A stretch of DNA of 33,075 bases from UBA7477 sp045602925 (GTDB taxonomy: Bacteria > Bacillota > Clostridia > Oscillospirales > Ruminococcaceae). The notes beneath the pieces are model-generated. The model searched no databases, had not been told where the DNA came from, and was given only the letters and a program-made list of their open reading frames with translations. This document shows, in pieces, positions 24,732 to 32,211 of this stretch (within the stretch, counting starts at the first letter, position 1; each line of letters begins with the position of its first letter). The position numbers and the translations under genes are program-made. Location: contig JAZSCN010000011.1 of assembly GCA_045602925.1 (NCBI GenBank), forward strand, positions 1-33,075, in the 5' to 3' direction.

Positions 24732-25751
24732 ATGGCAAGAAGAAAGTCAAATGCATCAATGAAGGTTATGGGATTATTATTCCTGATAATCGGTCTGGTT
24801 TTTGTGGGAGTTGCAGGAAAGTTCTTTTATGATAACCTGACCTACGATGACAGATATGACGCTGTTACAGCGGTTATTTCTGAAATATACACTACCAGAG
24901 ACAGTGATGGCGACACAAGACATTCTGTCTATGTGTCGTATACCTATGACGGCGAAGCATATACAAACGTAAGCCTCGGAAGCTATTCTTCTGATATGCA
25001 TGAAGGCGGAAGATATACAGTATACATAGACCCCAAAAGACCGGGTGACCCTAAGGTCAAGTCGCCTGCGTTTGTTTGCTTTATGATATTCCTGTTCGGC
25101 GGTATTCTTGCCGTAGTAGGTTTTGCTATATTCAAATCCGGCGGTAACAAGGGTAACCCAAAGCTCAAGGAAACAGGCACTGTGACCCAGGCAACCGTAA
25201 CACACTGCGGTTATGCGAATATAAGAGTAAACGGCAGGTCTATGTATAACATAAAGGCTGAATTTGTCGATATGAACGGTGTTACTCATAAGGTTAAAAC
25301 ACAGCTTCTCCATTACGACCCATCTCCGTATGTTTTTGCCCGCAATAATGTTATCCCTGTATATGTTGACCCCGCTAACCCTAAGAAGTACTACATTGAT
25401 ACCGACGCAATCTATGATGAAGTTCATTCGGGTATGATGGGTATGATGAATCAGAATATGATGATGGGTCAGAATATGGGTATGATGAACCCGAACATGA
25501 TGAATCAGAACATGATGAACCAGAATATGATGAACCAGAACATGATGAACCAGAATATGATGAATCAGAATATGATGAATCAGGGTATGATGAATCAGGG
25601 CATGAACTACAACCAGCAGAATTACAATCAGCAGTTCAATCAGCAGAATTATAATCAGCAGAATTTCGGCAATAACAATTACAACAATTATAACAACTAC
25701 AACAACGATAACAACTACAACGACGATAACAACGATAATAACGGCTATTAA
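24732..25751 (+). CDS. DUF3592-like membrane protein with MMNQN repeat tail (copy 2)
   Basis: 339 residues; ATG with AGGAGGG eight bases upstream. It has the same plan as copy 1: helix 1 (about 13-33), module YDAVTAVISEIYTTRDSDGD ending TVYIDPKRPGDP, helix 2 (about 115-136), a second module ending IPVYVDPANPKKYYID, then a longer tail (about 235-339) with seven MMNQN-type pentapeptides followed by N/Q/Y repeats and an N/D/Y end. The core is clearly homologous to copy 1, while the tails differ in repeat unit, so the repeats expanded after the duplication. Function unknown; it lies next to the ABC ATPase. Confidence 0.82.
   Translation: MARRKSNASMKVMGLLFLIIGLVFVGVAGKFFYDNLTYDDRYDAVTAVISEIYTTRDSDGDTRHSVYVSYTYDGEAYTNVSLGSYSSDMHEGGRYTVYIDPKRPGDPKVKSPAFVCFMIFLFGGILAVVGFAIFKSGGNKGNPKLKETGTVTQATVTHCGYANIRVNGRSMYNIKAEFVDMNGVTHKVKTQLLHYDPSPYVFARNNVIPVYVDPANPKKYYIDTDAIYDEVHSGMMGMMNQNMMMGQNMGMMNPNMMNQNMMNQNMMNQNMMNQNMMNQNMMNQGMMNQGMNYNQQNYNQQFNQQNYNQQNFGNNNYNNYNNYNNDNNYNDDNNDNNGY
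25497..25601 (+). repeat. seven 15-bp tandem repeats (MMNQN/G)
   Basis: Seven direct 15-bp units of type ATGATGAACCAGAAY at 25497-25601, the last two with GGY instead of AAY as last codon. In frame and nearly identical, which suggests recent expansion. Less regular copies precede them from about 25443. Confidence 0.93.
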
Positions 25752-25784
25752 TTCTTGATATCGGATAAAGGCAGGTGAGGGCAG

Positions 25785-26486
25785 ATGAGCTTTGTAAGTT
25801 TCCAAAATGTAGGAAAACACTATAAAATGGGCGAGGTCACAATAACTGCCTCCGATAACGTAAGCTTCGAGATTGAAAAAGGCGAGTTTGCAGTAATCGT
25901 CGGTGCAAGTGGTGCAGGAAAGACAACCGTGCTTAATATGCTCGGTGGTATGGATACCTGTAGCGAGGGTAGTATTATGGTCGACGGTACCGATATAGCA
26001 AAGCTTACCTCAAAACAGCTTACCGAGTACAGACGTCACGATATAGGCTTCGTGTTCCAGTTTTATAACCTCGTCAACAACCTCACAGCACTCGAAAACG
26101 TCGAGCTTGCTACTCAGATTTGCTCTGACGCTATGGACGCTAAAGAGGTGCTTTCAAAGGTCGGGCTGGAAGAAAGAGTAGATAATTTTCCATCACAGCT
26201 CTCAGGTGGCGAACAGCAAAGAGTTTCTATCGCCAGAGCACTCGCAAAGAAGCCAAAGCTACTCTTGTGCGACGAGCCAACAGGCGCACTTGACTATAAT
26301 ACCGGAAAAACCATCCTTAAGCTCTTGCAGGATACCTGCAGAAAGGATGGTATGACAGTTATCGTTATTACCCATAACCAAGCAATCACACCTATGGCCG
26401 ATAGAATTATAACACTTAAAAACAGTAAGGTCGAAAGCGTTAGAATTAACGAAAGCCCAATAGATGTCGATACAATCGAATGGTAA
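25785..26486 (+). CDS. ABC transporter ATP-binding protein, MacB/LolD type
   Basis: 233 residues. Walker A GASGAGKTT (40-48), Q-loop in FVFQFYNLVNNLTALENVELA, signature LSGGEQQR (139-146), Walker B LLLCDEP (159-165) and the switch histidine in VIVITHN. The Q-loop and the TALENVELA segment are those of the LolD/MacB group that pairs with FtsX-type permeases, so the 933-residue permease at 19706 is the likely partner although ychF and two DUF3592-like genes lie between. ATG with a GAGGGC-type site upstream. A bidirectional terminator follows. Confidence 0.94.
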   Translation: MSFVSFQNVGKHYKMGEVTITASDNVSFEIEKGEFAVIVGASGAGKTTVLNMLGGMDTCSEGSIMVDGTDIAKLTSKQLTEYRRHDIGFVFQFYNLVNNLTALENVELATQICSDAMDAKEVLSKVGLEERVDNFPSQLSGGEQQRVSIARALAKKPKLLLCDEPTGALDYNTGKTILKLLQDTCRKDGMTVIVITHNQAITPMADRIITLKNSKVESVRINESPIDVDTIEW

Positions 26487-26491
26487 AATTT

Positions 26492-26523
26492 AAGCTCCCC
26501 AAGTTATTGTATTTGGGGAGCTT
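26492..26523 (+). terminator. terminator between convergent genes
   Basis: A perfect 11-bp stem AAGCTCCCCAA/TTGGGGAGCTT with a 10-nt loop, followed by TTTC on the plus strand and AAATTTTA on the minus. It serves the ABC ATPase and probably the convergent kinase-like gene. Confidence 0.85.
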
Positions 26524-26530
26524 TTCATGT

Positions 26531-27634
26531 CTATTTGTTTATAAGCCTCGATAAGCGTATCGTGATAGGTGAGAGAAGACTTGAGAACATACTGTCTATC
26601 GGACTGCGAAGAGAGCTTATGCTCTTGTCCGAAATAGGTAGCCTTATGTGTATGCCGGTGCCCTCTCCCGAAGAAGTGCTGATAGTCAGATTACCGGAGT
26701 AAGCCTTGATAAATTGGCCCAGTGCAAAAAATCCAATGCCACTCTTGCCACTTCCAAGCTCACAGCTACCGAAAGGTATGGACATAAGCTCAATTTTCTC
26801 TGCCGAAAGCCCTACGCCGTTGTCCGTAATACTTATGCAAGCCTTGTCATCAAGGGCTTTAACTGAAACAGATACCTTCTTTACGTCGGAAAGATTGTAC
26901 ATCAGTGAGTTCTCAATAAGATTTAAAAGCACAATCATATATCTGTCGCAGTCACATTCTACAGCGATAACATCATTCGCCTCACAGCTCACTTCTACAT
27001 TCAGACATCTTAAAAACGAAGTGCAAAGATAGCATATATCCTTGGTGAAAGCGGCTATGTCGAATACAGTGTCTGCGTGCTCACCATTAGCATAGTAAAG
27101 AACTTCATCCTGATTAGATTGTACAGCAAGCAGACGCTGACATTGATTGCCAATGCGACTGACTATAGGTAGCTTGTCTTCAGGAATGTCAGGGTCTTCA
27201 CTAAGCAGCTTGCTTAATGAGAATATCTCTGCCGAAGCCTGCCTTATCTGCGAGAAGGCGTTTTGTAGCGAAGCCATAGAGCCCGAGAAAAGCCCGCTCT
27301 TTATAGCATCAATTGAATCGCTCAGTAGTATAACAAGTGCATCTTCGTCTAAAATCGGAGTAATAAGTGCCGTGTAACCAACACCGGAAAGCTTTAGATA
27401 AACTCGCTTTTCTTGAAGAACAGGGAATATAGAAGAGTAGTCTAAAACTACATTGTTCGTGCTGAACATCTCCTTGGAAAGTGTGTCGGCTTCAAGACTT
27501 AAAGAAGTCCATAGAATTTTTAATGAGCTGTCTGTTATGATGACCTTCTGCTGTGACGCAGAATAAAGCTTTTTTAGTGCATTAAGTGTCGTGATGTTTA
27601 TACATATCCCTCCAATCGTTGAATACTCAACCAA
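26531..27634 (-). CDS. histidine-kinase-like ATPase protein without phosphoacceptor His
   Basis: 367 residues counted from the TTG at 27634. Residues about 20-110 look like a PAS-type sensor fold (QQKVIITDSSLKILWTS). A helical segment (about 118-175; SLQNAFSQIRQASAEIFSL) sits where the dimerisation/H-box helix should be, but has no histidine; the whole protein has only two, His186 and His329. The ATPase domain is good: N box NLIENSLMYN (238-247), G1 DNGVGL (271-276), G2 GSGKSGIGF (294-301). No membrane helix and no response regulator next to it. It may be a pseudokinase or phosphorylate another protein. The start is uncertain: GGAGGG lies six bases before an in-frame ATA (codon 12), while the TTG at 27634 has only AGGTGG. 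Confidence 0.8.
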   Translation of the reverse strand: MVEYSTIGGICINITTLNALKKLYSASQQKVIITDSSLKILWTSLSLEADTLSKEMFSTNNVVLDYSSIFPVLQEKRVYLKLSGVGYTALITPILDEDALVILLSDSIDAIKSGLFSGSMASLQNAFSQIRQASAEIFSLSKLLSEDPDIPEDKLPIVSRIGNQCQRLLAVQSNQDEVLYYANGEHADTVFDIAAFTKDICYLCTSFLRCLNVEVSCEANDVIAVECDCDRYMIVLLNLIENSLMYNLSDVKKVSVSVKALDDKACISITDNGVGLSAEKIELMSIPFGSCELGSGKSGIGFFALGQFIKAYSGNLTISTSSGEGTGIHIRLPISDKSISSLRSPIDSMFSSLLSPITIRLSRLINK

Positions 27635-27808
27635 GAATATTATACCACCTAAAGAGCGACAATAAATTAATTTTTTATTAATAATGAAGTTTTTGCGAGC
27701 CGAGATTGATTAGAACGAGGTTATTGTGACCAATATAGGCATTAAAATGCAGTAAAATTTGTGCAGGAAAATAATTTTCAAAAAACTGTTATTTTTTTGT
27801 CAAAAGGG

Positions 27809-27837
27809 CTTGCAAAAATTATAAAAATAAGGTACAA
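27809..27837 (+). promoter_or_regulatory. gap promoter
   Basis: TTGCAA (27809-27814), 17 bp, TACAAT (27832-27837). A leader of about 60 nt follows. Confidence 0.85.
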
Positions 27838-27849
27838 TAATATCATAAA

Positions 27850-27871
27850 GGCGCAAAGGAAAACTTGTGCC
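27850..27871 (+). other. 5' stem-loop in the gap leader
   Basis: GGCGCAA (27850-27856) pairs with TTGTGCC (27865-27871) with one G-U pair, close to the expected 5' end of the transcript. No T run follows, so it is not a terminator. It may protect the mRNA from decay. Confidence 0.45.
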
Positions 27872-27905
27872 CAAGATATTAAATTTTCTTTTAGGAGGAA
27901 AAATT

Positions 27906-28943
27906 ATGTCAGTTAAAGTTGCAATCAATGGTTTTGGCCGTATCGGTCGTCTCGCATTCAGACAGATGTTTGGTGCAGAAGGTTATGAAGTAGTTGCTAT
28001 CAACGACCTCACAAAGCCTTCAATGCTCGCTCAGCTTCTCAAGTATGACACAGCTCAGGGCGGTTACTGCGGTAAGATCGGCGAAAATCTCCACACAGTA
28101 GAGGCAGATGACGAAGCTGGTACAATCACAGTTGACGGCAAGACACTCAAGATTTACGCTATGGCTAACGCTGCAGAGCTTCCATGGGGCGAAATCGGTG
28201 TTGACGTTGTTCTCGAGTGTACAGGTTTCTACTGCTCAAAGGCAAAGTCCCAGGCTCATATCGATGCTGGTGCTAAGAAGGTTGTTATCTCTGCTCCTGC
28301 AGGCAATGACCTCCCAACAATCGTTTTCTCAGTAAATGAAAACACACTTACAGCTGATGATACAATCATCTCTGCTGCATCCTGCACAACAAACTGCCTC
28401 GCTCCAATGGCTAAGGCTCTTAACGATTATGCTCCAATCCAGAGCGGTATCATGAGCACAATCCACGCTTACACAGGCGACCAGATGATTCTCGACGGCC
28501 CACACAGAAAGGGTGACATGAGAAGAGCTAGAGCAGGTGCTGCTAACATCGTTCCTAACTCAACAGGTGCTGCAAAGGCTATCGGCCTTGTAATTCCTGA
28601 GCTCAACGGTAAGCTCATCGGTTCTGCACAGAGAGTTCCTGTTCCAACAGGTTCTACAACAATCCTTACAGCAGTTGTTAAGGGTGCAGACGTTACTAAG
28701 GAAGGCATCAACGCTGCTATGAAGGCTGCTGCTTGCGAATCCTTCGGCTACAACACAGATGAAATCGTATCTTCTGACGTTATCGGCATGAAGTACGGCT
28801 CACTCTTCGATGCAACACAGACAATGGTTGCAAAGATTGCTGACGACCTCTACGAAGTACAGGTAGTTTCTTGGTACGATAACGAGAACTCCTACACATC
28901 ACAGATGGTTAGAACAATCAAGTACTTTGCTGAGCTCGCATAA
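27906..28943 (+). CDS. gap: glyceraldehyde-3-phosphate dehydrogenase (type I)
   Basis: Glycolytic enzyme converting glyceraldehyde 3-phosphate, NAD and phosphate to 1,3-bisphosphoglycerate. 345 residues from the ATG at 27906 with AGGAGG eight bases upstream. The NAD-binding start is VKVAINGFGRIGR; the catalytic Cys160 sits in SAASCTTNCLAP; and the C-terminal WYDNENSYTSQMVRT is intact. Codon choice is much narrower than in neighbouring genes (nearly all CTC/CTT Leu, AAG Lys, ACA Thr), as expected for a highly expressed gene. Own promoter and terminator. Confidence 0.98.
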   Translation: MSVKVAINGFGRIGRLAFRQMFGAEGYEVVAINDLTKPSMLAQLLKYDTAQGGYCGKIGENLHTVEADDEAGTITVDGKTLKIYAMANAAELPWGEIGVDVVLECTGFYCSKAKSQAHIDAGAKKVVISAPAGNDLPTIVFSVNENTLTADDTIISAASCTTNCLAPMAKALNDYAPIQSGIMSTIHAYTGDQMILDGPHRKGDMRRARAGAANIVPNSTGAAKAIGLVIPELNGKLIGSAQRVPVPTGSTTILTAVVKGADVTKEGINAAMKAAACESFGYNTDEIVSSDVIGMKYGSLFDATQTMVAKIADDLYEVQVVSWYDNENSYTSQMVRTIKYFAELA

Positions 28944-28964
28944 TTAAAGCTTAACAAGAATTTA

Positions 28965-28990
28965 GGGTATCGAGTGTAAACTCGGTACCC
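28965..28990 (+). terminator. terminator of gap
   Basis: GGGTATCGAG/CTCGGTACCC, a 10-bp stem with one G-U pair and a 6-nt loop, followed by TTTTTTG. Confidence 0.95.
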
Positions 28991-28997
28991 TTTTTTG

Positions 28998-29026
28998 TTG
29001 CAAAGTTTGAAGAAGTAGTGTATAAT
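28998..29026 (+). promoter_or_regulatory. promoter of the unknown membrane protein gene
   Basis: TTGCAA (28998-29003), 17 bp, TATAAT (29021-29026). It begins seven bases after the gap terminator T run. Confidence 0.85.
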
Positions 29027-29054
29027 AAAGCTTGTATAAGAGGGGGAAGTGTGT

Positions 29055-29903
29055 ATGAAAAACTTTTTTGGTATAAATACAGCAATCGAATATGACGATC
29101 AAGCCTATGACGGAGCCTGCTATAAGACAAAAGCAATTAGTAGTGAAACCGCCGATAAGCTTAATAAAGCATATTTTGAGATTAAAAATGTCGAGGATAG
29201 CGTAAAAGCAAACCCCGTGTATGGAATCATGGCAGCTGCAACAGGCTTTATCGCAGCCTGTGCACTTATGGGATTTTTCAATTCTCTCGAGCACGACCAT
29301 ATAGGTAACCCTGTGACGTTTATCGTTGTCGCACTTTTGATGATTGCTGTGTGCGTGGTGTTCGGAATACTGCACAGCAAGGACTATGAGAAAAGAAAAG
29401 CTGAAAGCGATATTCCTCAGGCAAAGAAGGATTTTCTGATAGTGGAGCAGGCTGCAAAAGCAGAGCTTGGTATTCCGCTGAATGCCGCAAAAATCGATAT
29501 ATTAGCACAGGTCTATACAATCGATAGTAAGGGTAAGCAGAAAGCAATAGCAGGTGCAACTAATACCCATACAAATATGGAGTACTATTGCTATGTAAGT
29601 GGCGGCAAGCTGTGTATCACTAACCTCTATGGATTGTATGAAGTTCCTTTGTCATCAATCACAAGCCTTATCCCACAAAAGAAAAGAGCTTTATTTCCCA
29701 ATTGGTATAAGGAAGAAAAGATTAACAAGCCACCGTATAAGCAGTTCAAGGTAAGCTATGACCCTAACAGCAGAAATTACTCGAGTAAGTATTATTCCCT
29801 TATAATAAACGGTGAGTACGGCGAGTTTAGTATAGATATTCCAAACTATGATATTGAAGCCTTCGCACGCTCTACCGGTATGAGCTGTACTCCGCAGAAT
29901 TAG
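29055..29903 (+). CDS. unknown two-helix membrane protein
   Basis: 282 residues from the ATG at 29055, with GAGGGGG eight bases upstream; the in-frame GTG six bases earlier is too close to that site. A hydrophilic N-terminal part (1-55) precedes two transmembrane helices (about 57-77 and 84-106) forming a hairpin, so both ends should be on the same side, probably cytoplasmic. Residues about 107-280 are soluble; the stretch KLCITNLYGLYEVPLSSITSL resembles the strand pattern of PH-like membrane domains, but I cannot name a family. Its promoter lies at 28998-29026; the repair gene follows after 10 bp and is probably co-transcribed. Confidence 0.72.
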   Translation: MKNFFGINTAIEYDDQAYDGACYKTKAISSETADKLNKAYFEIKNVEDSVKANPVYGIMAAATGFIAACALMGFFNSLEHDHIGNPVTFIVVALLMIAVCVVFGILHSKDYEKRKAESDIPQAKKDFLIVEQAAKAELGIPLNAAKIDILAQVYTIDSKGKQKAIAGATNTHTNMEYYCYVSGGKLCITNLYGLYEVPLSSITSLIPQKKRALFPNWYKEEKINKPPYKQFKVSYDPNSRNYSSKYYSLIINGEYGEFSIDIPNYDIEAFARSTGMSCTPQN

Positions 29904-29913
29904 GCTAAGTCGC

Positions 29914-30225
29914 ATGATGAATACCTTTGAAAAAATCTATGAGGCAGTAAAAAGAATCCCAAAGGGCAAGGTCGCAACCTATGGCATGATAGCTATGCTG
30001 GCAGGTAACCCACGTATGTCACGAGTCGTCGGATACGCTCTCCACGCCAACCCCGATACCTCGACAATTCCCTGCCATAGAGTCGTGAATCGTTTCGGTA
30101 ATATATCTAAAGCGTTCGCCTTTGGCGGCGAGAACGCCCAGAAAAGCTTGCTTGAAGCCGAGGGAGTCGCCTTTGTGGATAGCAATACCGTCGACCTTAA
30201 AAAACACCTCTGGAACGGAGAATAA
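29914..30225 (+). CDS. MGMT-type methylated-DNA-cysteine methyltransferase, short form
   Basis: 103 residues, corresponding only to the C-terminal DNA-binding/active-site domain of O6-alkylguanine-DNA alkyltransferases (full-length enzymes have about 160-180). The active motif PCHRV is intact (Cys54), with IPKGKVATYGMIA (helix-turn-helix approach), MSRVVGYALHANP (arginine finger region) and the GGENAQKSLLEAEGV ending. Because the cysteine is present it is not an Atl protein (which has Trp there), though short forms may act as lesion sensors. Two consecutive ATG codons; either may be the start. Part of a two-gene transcript with the unknown membrane protein. Confidence 0.9.
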   Translation: MMNTFEKIYEAVKRIPKGKVATYGMIAMLAGNPRMSRVVGYALHANPDTSTIPCHRVVNRFGNISKAFAFGGENAQKSLLEAEGVAFVDSNTVDLKKHLWNGE

Positions 30226-30230
30226 AATAA

Positions 30231-30270
30231 ATCGCTAAGTATGTACCATCCTAGGTTACGCCTTAGCGAT
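30231..30270 (+). terminator. bidirectional terminator between the MGMT and MATE genes
   Basis: ATCGCTAAG (30231-30239) / CTTAGCGAT (30262-30270), extended by flanking A-T pairs, followed by TTTTTG on the plus strand and TTTATTTTATT on the minus. The genes on both sides converge on it. Confidence 0.88.
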
Positions 30271-30277
30271 TTTTTGT

Positions 30278-31615
30278 TTATCTGTAATGCCCCTTCTTCC
30301 AAGCACCGGCCTTGTAGAAGGTGTAAGACATAATTGTTGCAATAATCCACGCAATCGGCCACGCACACCATATTCCGTCAGCATTCCAAATGCCCGAGAG
30401 TATAAAGGCAAGTACAACTCTAAGTACAAGGTCGGTAAAAGTGGCAAGCATAAATTGCAACATACATCCCGCACCCTTGAGTACACCATCGCACATTATT
30501 TTTATGCATACAAAAAAGTAGAACGGCGATACCGTGCGTAAGAATTGTACACCAGTATTAAGCGCAAGCTCGGTAGAATCCTCGTTCATGAATAGTGATA
30601 AAAACGGCTTTGGAATAATAAAGAATAATAGGCAGAAAAACAATGCCGAGCATAGCCCCATAGCAAGCCCACTCCTAAAGCACCCTACAACCCTCTCAGG
30701 CTTTTTTGCTCCAAGGTTTTGTGCAGTAAAAGCAGATATGCCACTGCTCATTGTCGTAAAGCTCGTTACAGCAAAGGTGTTGAGCTTTATAGCCGCAGAA
30801 TATCCTGCAATGACAGATGAGCCAAAGCCGTTTACAACCGATTGAACAAACATATTTCCAACAGAAACAAAGCTTAGCTGAAATATGCTCGGTACAGCAA
30901 TAGAGCATATACTTCTCATAGCTCCAAAGCTTATAAGCCGTGGTTTTTGCTCGCATTTTATCTTTGATACCTTTATGAGCAGAACAATTAACGAGAGAAC
31001 ACAAGCAGTACCCTGCGCAATAAAGGTTGCCCACGCAACTCCGGCAACACCCTTGTCCAGAACTGCAACAAAAATATAGTCGAGTATTACATTGCCTACA
31101 GACGAGCCTATAAGAAATACAAGAGGAGTTTTGCTGTCACCAAGACTGTTGAATATGCCCGTCGTTACATTGTAAAAGAATAAGAATATGAAGCCTAAAA
31201 GATATACATCAAGATAAAGCTTTCCGTCAGTGAATATATCCTTTGGCGTTTTTACAAGAGATAAAAGCGGAGAGCTCAGTAAAAGCCCCGCAATAGATAG
31301 AAAAGCCGAGATTATTAAGCTGCAAATCAGCGTCGTTGAAATGCACGTCTTTACAGCACGAAGGTCCTTAGCCCCAAAGAAATGACTGATTACAACCGAG
31401 CAACCACCTTGGAAGCCCATTGCAATAGACATAAAAATCATTGTTACAGGGTATGAAGCTCCAACAGCAGCCAGTGCATCAAGTCCGGCGTATTTTCCGG
31501 CAATAACGCTGTCAGCAATGTTGTAAAACTGCTGGAAGAGAACCCCTATAAACATCGGCATAGTGAAACTTATAAGCGTAGGCCCCGGCTTTCCGATAGT
31601 AAGGTCTTTAGTCAT
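30278..31615 (-). CDS. MATE family efflux transporter
   Basis: Cation-driven multidrug/toxin exporter of the MATE family. 445 residues with twelve hydrophobic segments in two homologous halves. The N-terminal MTKDLTIGKPGPTLISFTMPMFIG and ADSVIAGKYAGLDALAAVGASYP are characteristic, as is the second-half start ITSFTTMSSGISAFTAQNLGAKKPERV type pattern (ALT: AFTAQNLGAKKPERV). Substrate not predictable. Its ATG lies inside the last codons of the C_GCAxxG gene (8-bp overlap), so the two are translationally coupled. Confidence 0.95.
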   Translation of the reverse strand: MTKDLTIGKPGPTLISFTMPMFIGVLFQQFYNIADSVIAGKYAGLDALAAVGASYPVTMIFMSIAMGFQGGCSVVISHFFGAKDLRAVKTCISTTLICSLIISAFLSIAGLLLSSPLLSLVKTPKDIFTDGKLYLDVYLLGFIFLFFYNVTTGIFNSLGDSKTPLVFLIGSSVGNVILDYIFVAVLDKGVAGVAWATFIAQGTACVLSLIVLLIKVSKIKCEQKPRLISFGAMRSICSIAVPSIFQLSFVSVGNMFVQSVVNGFGSSVIAGYSAAIKLNTFAVTSFTTMSSGISAFTAQNLGAKKPERVVGCFRSGLAMGLCSALFFCLLFFIIPKPFLSLFMNEDSTELALNTGVQFLRTVSPFYFFVCIKIMCDGVLKGAGCMLQFMLATFTDLVLRVVLAFILSGIWNADGIWCAWPIAWIIATIMSYTFYKAGAWKKGHYR

Positions 31616-32084
31616 TGGTAGATTCCTTTTCTATAATAGTCTGTGCAATTATCCCCGCTGCTTGAGCTACAAGCTCAGCACAAGGACGCTTCTTGTAGTA
31701 GCTCTGTGTCCTTTCCGACGGCGTGGGTGAGTCAGCACCCTTTGTCGAAAGTCCTAATAGCTCTCTGCAAATTATCGAGCCGTTTTCATCACTAAAGCTT
31801 TTAGCAAGCGACTGAATAAGCGCATAGTGGTCAGCCTTCGCCTTGTGGTCTGAGACGTCGTTGTAGCCGTACTTTAATCCGGCTACCATAAACATTCCGC
31901 TTACTGCACCGCAAACCTCTCTAAGCCTGCCCATTCCACCACCAAAGGATGATGAAAGCTTTAGTGCCACGTCAAGTGGTAATGCAAGCTCTTCTGCAAA
32001 AGCCCCCAAAACTGCCTGCGAACAGTTGTAGCCTTGTAAAAATAACTCTTTAGCACGATTTTCGTAGTATTCTACGCTGTTCAT
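31608..32084 (-). CDS. C_GCAxxG_C_C family (redox-active cysteine) protein
   Basis: 158 residues. It shows the defining cysteine pattern of the family: GYNCSQAVL near residue 21, CGAVSG (the C-GCAxxG element, here VCGAVSG) near 59, a Cys in IICRELLG and another in KRPCAELV. The family is typical of anaerobes and is thought to bind metal or use redox-active cysteines; the exact role is not known. It is first of a two-gene operon with the MATE gene and has its own promoter at 32123-32151. ATG with AGGAGG upstream. Confidence 0.92.
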   Translation of the reverse strand: MNSVEYYENRAKELFLQGYNCSQAVLGAFAEELALPLDVALKLSSSFGGGMGRLREVCGAVSGMFMVAGLKYGYNDVSDHKAKADHYALIQSLAKSFSDENGSIICRELLGLSTKGADSPTPSERTQSYYKKRPCAELVAQAAGIIAQTIIEKESTND

Positions 32085-32122
32085 CTATATCAAGCCTCCT
32101 AAGAGTATAACAATCTAGAAAT

Positions 32123-32151
32123 ATTATAAATGAACACAAATTAAAAGTCAA
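32123..32151 (-). promoter_or_regulatory. promoter of the C_GCAxxG-MATE operon
   Basis: TTGACT (32151-32146), 17 bp, TATAAT (32128-32123) on the minus strand, back-to-back with the plus-strand promoter at 32177. Confidence 0.87.
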
Positions 32152-32176
32152 CGTGAATATAGTACAAAAAAATCCC

Positions 32177-32205
32177 TTGACAAAGAGAAAAATCCGTGAT
32201 AGCAT
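32177..32205 (+). promoter_or_regulatory. promoter of the leader RNA / phage-type gene
   Basis: TTGACA (32177-32182), 17 bp, TAGCAT (32200-32205). The expected start point, near 32212, coincides with the first base of the inverted repeat AGAGAAGAAAA. Confidence 0.68.
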
Positions 32206-32211
32206 TTTAAT

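Noticed and set aside
25443..25601. Possible CRISPR array
   Set aside because: Contiguous 15-bp in-frame repeats without spacers, coding for MMNQN.
24777..25820. 347-codon minus-strand frame rich in Ile/Val/His
   Set aside because: Mirror of the low-complexity tail and core of the DUF3592-like copy 2; periodic composition explains the open frame.
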